Positions 4,611 to 6,948 of a stretch of DNA of 6,948 bases are shown here, one piece after another. Within the stretch, counting starts at the first letter, position 1, and each line of letters begins with the position of its first letter. A program made the position numbers and the translations under genes. The stretch is from contig JAKECL010000097.1 of assembly GCA_030460725.1 (NCBI GenBank), positions 1 to 6,948 of the forward strand, given 5' to 3'. This DNA comes from Propionibacterium sp. GTDB taxonomy: Bacteria > Actinomycetota > Actinomycetes > Actinomycetales > Actinomycetaceae. The notes under the pieces were generated by a model. That model did no database searches, was not told the origin of the DNA, and saw only the letters and a program-made list of their open reading frames with translations.

Positions 4611-5495
4611 GTGAGCGGCGACGCCGACGACATCGACGCGGAGTTCGAGGACATCGTCTCCCACTTCGCAAGCTCTGCCCCCGACCCGGACGGACCGTCC
4701 GCATCCTCGGGGCCTCCACGCAATGGCGGAGTCGAGCGTGCAGACCCGCGCGGTGAGAGGCGCGAGGCCACCGACGCCCAGGAGGAGGGGCACACCGGCG
4801 TTCCCGGCCCCCAGGACCCGACCACGCCGCTCCCCGACACCGTGCTCCCCGGACCGGGGGTCTCCGGATTAGGGGCCTCGGAGCCATCGGCTCCGGAACC
4901 ACCGACTTCCGCAGGGGCGGCTCCGGACACACCGACCCCGGGGGAGCCCGACCCCGATGCGCCCGTGGACGAGTCCCTCCACCTGGACGGCGGGCACCTC
5001 TGTGTCGCACTCGTCCTGGCACCCCTGCCCTCGCCCGGTGCCCTGCACTCCCTGCTGGCGCTGGCGGGTCTGAAGGAGGCCGTCGTCCGTCTGCGTCCCT
5101 GGACCGCCGTGTGGCTGCGGGTGGAGACCGCACCCAGCCCGGAGGACGAACTCGCCTCGCTCGCCGGTGGTGGTCGCGAGATGCCCGGACCCGTCGACGA
5201 GGTCGCCCGCGTCGTCTCCCGACTCTCGAAGTTCGGAGCCGTGGCGATCATGTCGTGGCTGGTGGAGGGCGAAGGCATTGAACCCGGGGTCTCCGGGCAG
5301 ATCACCGCGCGCCGCTACGTGCAGGGACAACCGGAGGAGGACATCCCCGCGGGGGTCCTCCTGGGATCCATGCCCCCTGCCACCGAGGACCTGCTGCTGG
5401 GACGGACCACTCCCTGCGACTACGAGGACTCCGTGGCCCCCGACGGAACCGCGCAGCGCAAGGCCGGCCCCTTCGGCTGGTTCAGGAGGAAGTGA
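4611..5495 (+). CDS. Unrecognised acidic protein between hisB and hisH
   Basis: I do not recognise this 294-aa protein. Residues 1-20 (MSGDADDIDAEFEDIVSHFA) form a short acidic segment that looks helical. Residues 21-120 are rich in Pro, Asp, Gly, Ser and Glu and probably disordered, with degenerate units of about 10 residues near 93-112. Residues 121-265 look like a folded domain with hydrophobic stretches (HLCVALVLAPL at 129-139, WTAVWLRVET at 164-173, FGAVAIMSWLVEGEG at 208-222). The C-terminus ends in a small basic aromatic tail (GPFGWFRRK). There is no signal peptide, clear membrane helix or known catalytic motif. The GTG at 4611 is preferred because GGAGGG (4599-4604) lies 6 nt upstream; the in-frame ATG at 4605 abuts that motif. 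hisH begins 1 nt after its stop, so the two are probably translated from one mRNA. Its role is unknown, and its position in the operon is the only hint of a link to histidine synthesis. Confidence 0.88.
   Translation: MSGDADDIDAEFEDIVSHFASSAPDPDGPSASSGPPRNGGVERADPRGERREATDAQEEGHTGVPGPQDPTTPLPDTVLPGPGVSGLGASEPSAPEPPTSAGAAPDTPTPGEPDPDAPVDESLHLDGGHLCVALVLAPLPSPGALHSLLALAGLKEAVVRLRPWTAVWLRVETAPSPEDELASLAGGGREMPGPVDEVARVVSRLSKFGAVAIMSWLVEGEGIEPGVSGQITARRYVQGQPEEDIPAGVLLGSMPPATEDLLLGRTTPCDYEDSVAPDGTAQRKAGPFGWFRRK
5484..5490 (+). promoter_or_regulatory. Ribosome binding site of hisH
   Basis: AGGAGGA lies 6 nt before the hisH ATG at 5497, inside the last codons of the preceding gene. It is strong and well spaced, and it fixes the hisH start. 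Confidence 0.75.
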
Positions 5496-5496
5496 C

Positions 5497-6135
5497 ATGA
5501 CAGCTCCCCACGTGGTCGTCCTGGACTACGGCTCCGGCAATGTGCGTTCGGCGTGCCGCGCTCTGGAACGCGCGGGGGCCGAGGTCCTCCTCAGTGCCCG
5601 CGAGGCGGATGTCATGTCTGCCGACGCCTTGGTGGTGCCCGGCGTGGGCGCCTTCGCGGCCGTCATGGACCAGCTGCGTCGCGTGGGCGCGCCCTCGATG
5701 ATCGACCGGCGCCTGGCCGGAGGCAGGCCCGTGCTGGGCATCTGCGTGGGTCTGCAGGTCATGTTCGAGGCGTCGACGGAGAAGGGTGAGCACGAGGGGC
5801 TCGGCCAGTGGCACGGCACCGTGGAGCGCCTGGAGGCCCCCGTGGTTCCCCACATGGGGTGGTCCCAGGTCACCCCGCCTGCGGGATCCCGCCTCTTCCG
5901 AGGGGTGGAGGACCAACGCTTCTACTTCGTCCACTCCTACGGTGTCCTCACGGATCCCGCGCAGGGCATGGCCGGGGGGCCCATGACTCCACCGCGCACC
6001 ACCTGGGCCGAGCACGGCTCGCGCTTCGTGGCCGCCGTGGAGGACGGAGCCCTCACCGCCACCCAGTTCCACCCCGAGAAGTCCGGTGAGGCCGGCGCCC
6101 AGTTGCTGCGCAACTGGCTGGAACCCCTCACCTGA
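5497..6135 (+). CDS. hisH: Imidazole glycerol phosphate synthase, glutaminase subunit
   Basis: A class I (triad) glutamine amidotransferase that hydrolyses glutamine and channels ammonia to HisF, which makes imidazole glycerol phosphate and AICAR from PRFAR. The 212-aa product has LDYGSGNVRS at 9-18, the oxyanion strand PGVGAF at 48-53, the nucleophile C83 in GICVGLQ, and YFVHSY at 143-148. H192 and E194 in FHPEKSG complete the catalytic triad. The conserved interface segment reads PHMGWS at 118-123. In the family members I remember, the last residue is Asn, so Ser123 may be a departure. The gene follows the unrecognised gene by 1 nt and precedes priA by 29 nt. Its partner hisF is not in the window and is expected downstream. 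Confidence 0.97.
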   Translation: MTAPHVVVLDYGSGNVRSACRALERAGAEVLLSAREADVMSADALVVPGVGAFAAVMDQLRRVGAPSMIDRRLAGGRPVLGICVGLQVMFEASTEKGEHEGLGQWHGTVERLEAPVVPHMGWSQVTPPAGSRLFRGVEDQRFYFVHSYGVLTDPAQGMAGGPMTPPRTTWAEHGSRFVAAVEDGALTATQFHPEKSGEAGAQLLRNWLEPLT

Positions 6136-6150
6136 ACCGATCCCCCCTCC

Positions 6151-6157
6151 GGAAGGA
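6151..6157 (+). promoter_or_regulatory. Ribosome binding site of priA
   Basis: GGAAGGA lies 7 nt before the ATG at 6165, in the 29-nt gap after hisH. Confidence 0.6.
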
Positions 6158-6164
6158 CCCCGCC

Positions 6165-6905
6165 ATGACACAACCCCTGATCCTGCTTCCCGCCGTCGAC
6201 GTGGTCGACGGTCAGGCCGTGCGCCTCACCCAGGGCGAGGCCGGCACCGAGACCAGCTACGGGTCGCCACTCGAGGCTGCGCGCACCTTCGTCGAGGCGG
6301 GGGCCCGGTGGCTGCACCTGGTCGACCTGGACGCCGCCTTCGGTCGGGGTTCGAATGCCGCCCTGCTCGCGGACATCGTCGCCGCACTTCCCATCGAGGT
6401 GGAGCTGTCCGGGGGGATCCGCGACGATGCCTCCCTGCGGCGCGCGTTGGCTGCCGGTGCCCGCCGAGTCAACCTGGGCACTGCCGCCCTGGAGGACCCG
6501 GAGTGGACCGAGCGTGCGATCGCCGAGTTCGGGGACCGGGTGGCCGTCGGCCTGGACGTGCGCGGGGAGACGCTCTCCGCGCGTGGATGGACCCGCGACG
6601 GTGGCAACCTCTGGGAGGTCATGGAGCGCCTGGACCGCGCGGGCTGCCAGCGCTACGTCGTCACCGACGTGGCCCGCGACGGCATGCTCTCGGGCCCGAA
6701 CCTGGACCTCCTCAGGCGCGTGTGCCGGGCCACCGACGCCGCCGTCGTCGCCTCCGGCGGGGTGTCGTCCCTGGCGGACATCGCGGCCCTGCGGGACCTG
6801 GTTCCCTGCGGTGTCGAAGGCGCCATCGTGGGCAAGGCACTCTACGCCGGGGCCTTCACAGTGGAGGAAGCCCTCGACGTGGCGCGCGGCGGGGATCCGG
6901 CGTGA
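6165..6905 (+). CDS. priA: Phosphoribosyl isomerase A (HisA/TrpF type)
   Basis: A TIM-barrel isomerase that converts ProFAR to PRFAR in histidine synthesis. In most actinobacteria the same enzyme also converts phosphoribosyl anthranilate in tryptophan synthesis. The 246-aa product has LLPAVDVVDGQAVRL near the N-terminus with catalytic D12 and R20, and HLVDLDAAFGRGSN at 51-64. The half-barrel phosphate motifs are ELSGGIRDD (80-88) and VASGGVSS (195-202). VVTDVARDGMLSGPNL at 165-180 holds the second catalytic Asp, D172. RGW at 140-142 supplies R140 and W142, matching the R143/W145 that let mycobacterial PriA handle both substrates. The loop before RGW appears about four residues shorter than in the mycobacterial enzyme as I recall it. 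Start and length fit the family. The stop overlaps a possible GTG of the next gene. Confidence 0.96.
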   Translation: MTQPLILLPAVDVVDGQAVRLTQGEAGTETSYGSPLEAARTFVEAGARWLHLVDLDAAFGRGSNAALLADIVAALPIEVELSGGIRDDASLRRALAAGARRVNLGTAALEDPEWTERAIAEFGDRVAVGLDVRGETLSARGWTRDGGNLWEVMERLDRAGCQRYVVTDVARDGMLSGPNLDLLRRVCRATDAAVVASGGVSSLADIAALRDLVPCGVEGAIVGKALYAGAFTVEEALDVARGGDPA

Positions 6906-6948
6906 CATCGGAGGGGACGACCACCCCCGGACGGGAGGAGGCGGGGGG
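6902..6948 (+). CDS. Possible 5' end of the next gene, cut by the window
   Basis: A GTG at 6902 overlaps the priA stop as GTGA, the same arrangement as hisD-hisC. It opens a frame of 15 codons (MTSEGTTTPGREEAG) to the window edge. The segment is too short to identify, and no clear ribosome site precedes the GTG. Alternatively this is spacer DNA: GGGAGGAGG at 6933-6941 would be a strong Shine-Dalgarno sequence for a start just beyond the window. hisF would be a natural neighbour, but nothing here shows it. Confidence 0.3.
   Translation, partial: MTSEGTTTPGREEAG

Noticed and set aside
3718..5133. A 471-codon open frame on the - strand across hisC, hisB and the unknown gene
   Set aside because: It runs antisense over three real genes, starts in an Arg/Pro-rich stretch and shows no domain. 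It is long only because stops are rare at this GC content.
1..6948. Search for CRISPR repeats, insertion-sequence ends, tRNA or rRNA genes
   Set aside because: No regularly spaced repeats, transposase motifs, terminal inverted repeats with target duplications, or tRNA-like cloverleaf with a GGTTCRA arm were seen by eye.

Overview
This window is a very GC-rich stretch with strongly G/C-biased third codon positions. It carries the core of an actinobacterial histidine biosynthesis operon (hisD-hisC-hisB-orf-hisH-priA, all on the + strand) and, divergent from it, a class I fructose-bisphosphate aldolase on the - strand. The presence of PriA (the actinobacterial HisA/TrpF-type isomerase), a monofunctional HisB, the DCB...HA gene order and start sites overlapping stop codons all point to a high-GC actinobacterium. 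An Actinomyces-like or related lineage is my best guess, but the genus is inference only.

Layout. Positions 1-190 are low-complexity intergenic DNA with a 23-base G homopolymer and a possible terminator for the aldolase. Positions 191-1078 (-) encode the aldolase, most likely from a GTG start. Positions 1079-1280 are a divergent control region. It holds a candidate aldolase -10, a CRP/GlxR-like half-symmetric site, a nested 24-bp dyad, direct repeats, and a -10 hexamer placed exactly for leaderless transcription of hisD. Positions 1281-6905 are the his genes: hisD and hisC overlap by GTGA, hisC and hisB overlap by ATGA, then come a 95-nt gap with a strong hairpin, an unrecognised 294-aa protein, hisH (1 nt after it) and priA (29 nt after hisH). 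From 6902 to the end there may be the first codons of the next gene, and a strong Shine-Dalgarno-like sequence lies at the window edge.

How the genes work together. PriA isomerises ProFAR to PRFAR. HisH supplies ammonia to HisF (not in the window) to make IGP and AICAR. HisB dehydrates IGP, HisC transaminates the product to histidinol phosphate, and HisD oxidises histidinol to histidine. hisF, and genes for the earlier steps, are absent here and may lie downstream or elsewhere. All five recognised his proteins keep their key catalytic residues, so this part of the pathway looks functional.

I do not see a new defence, mobile or RNA-based system. The parts worth a second look are the divergent control region, the unrecognised protein lodged between hisB and hisH, the unusual HisD tail, and the poly-G block at the left end, which may be an assembly artefact.
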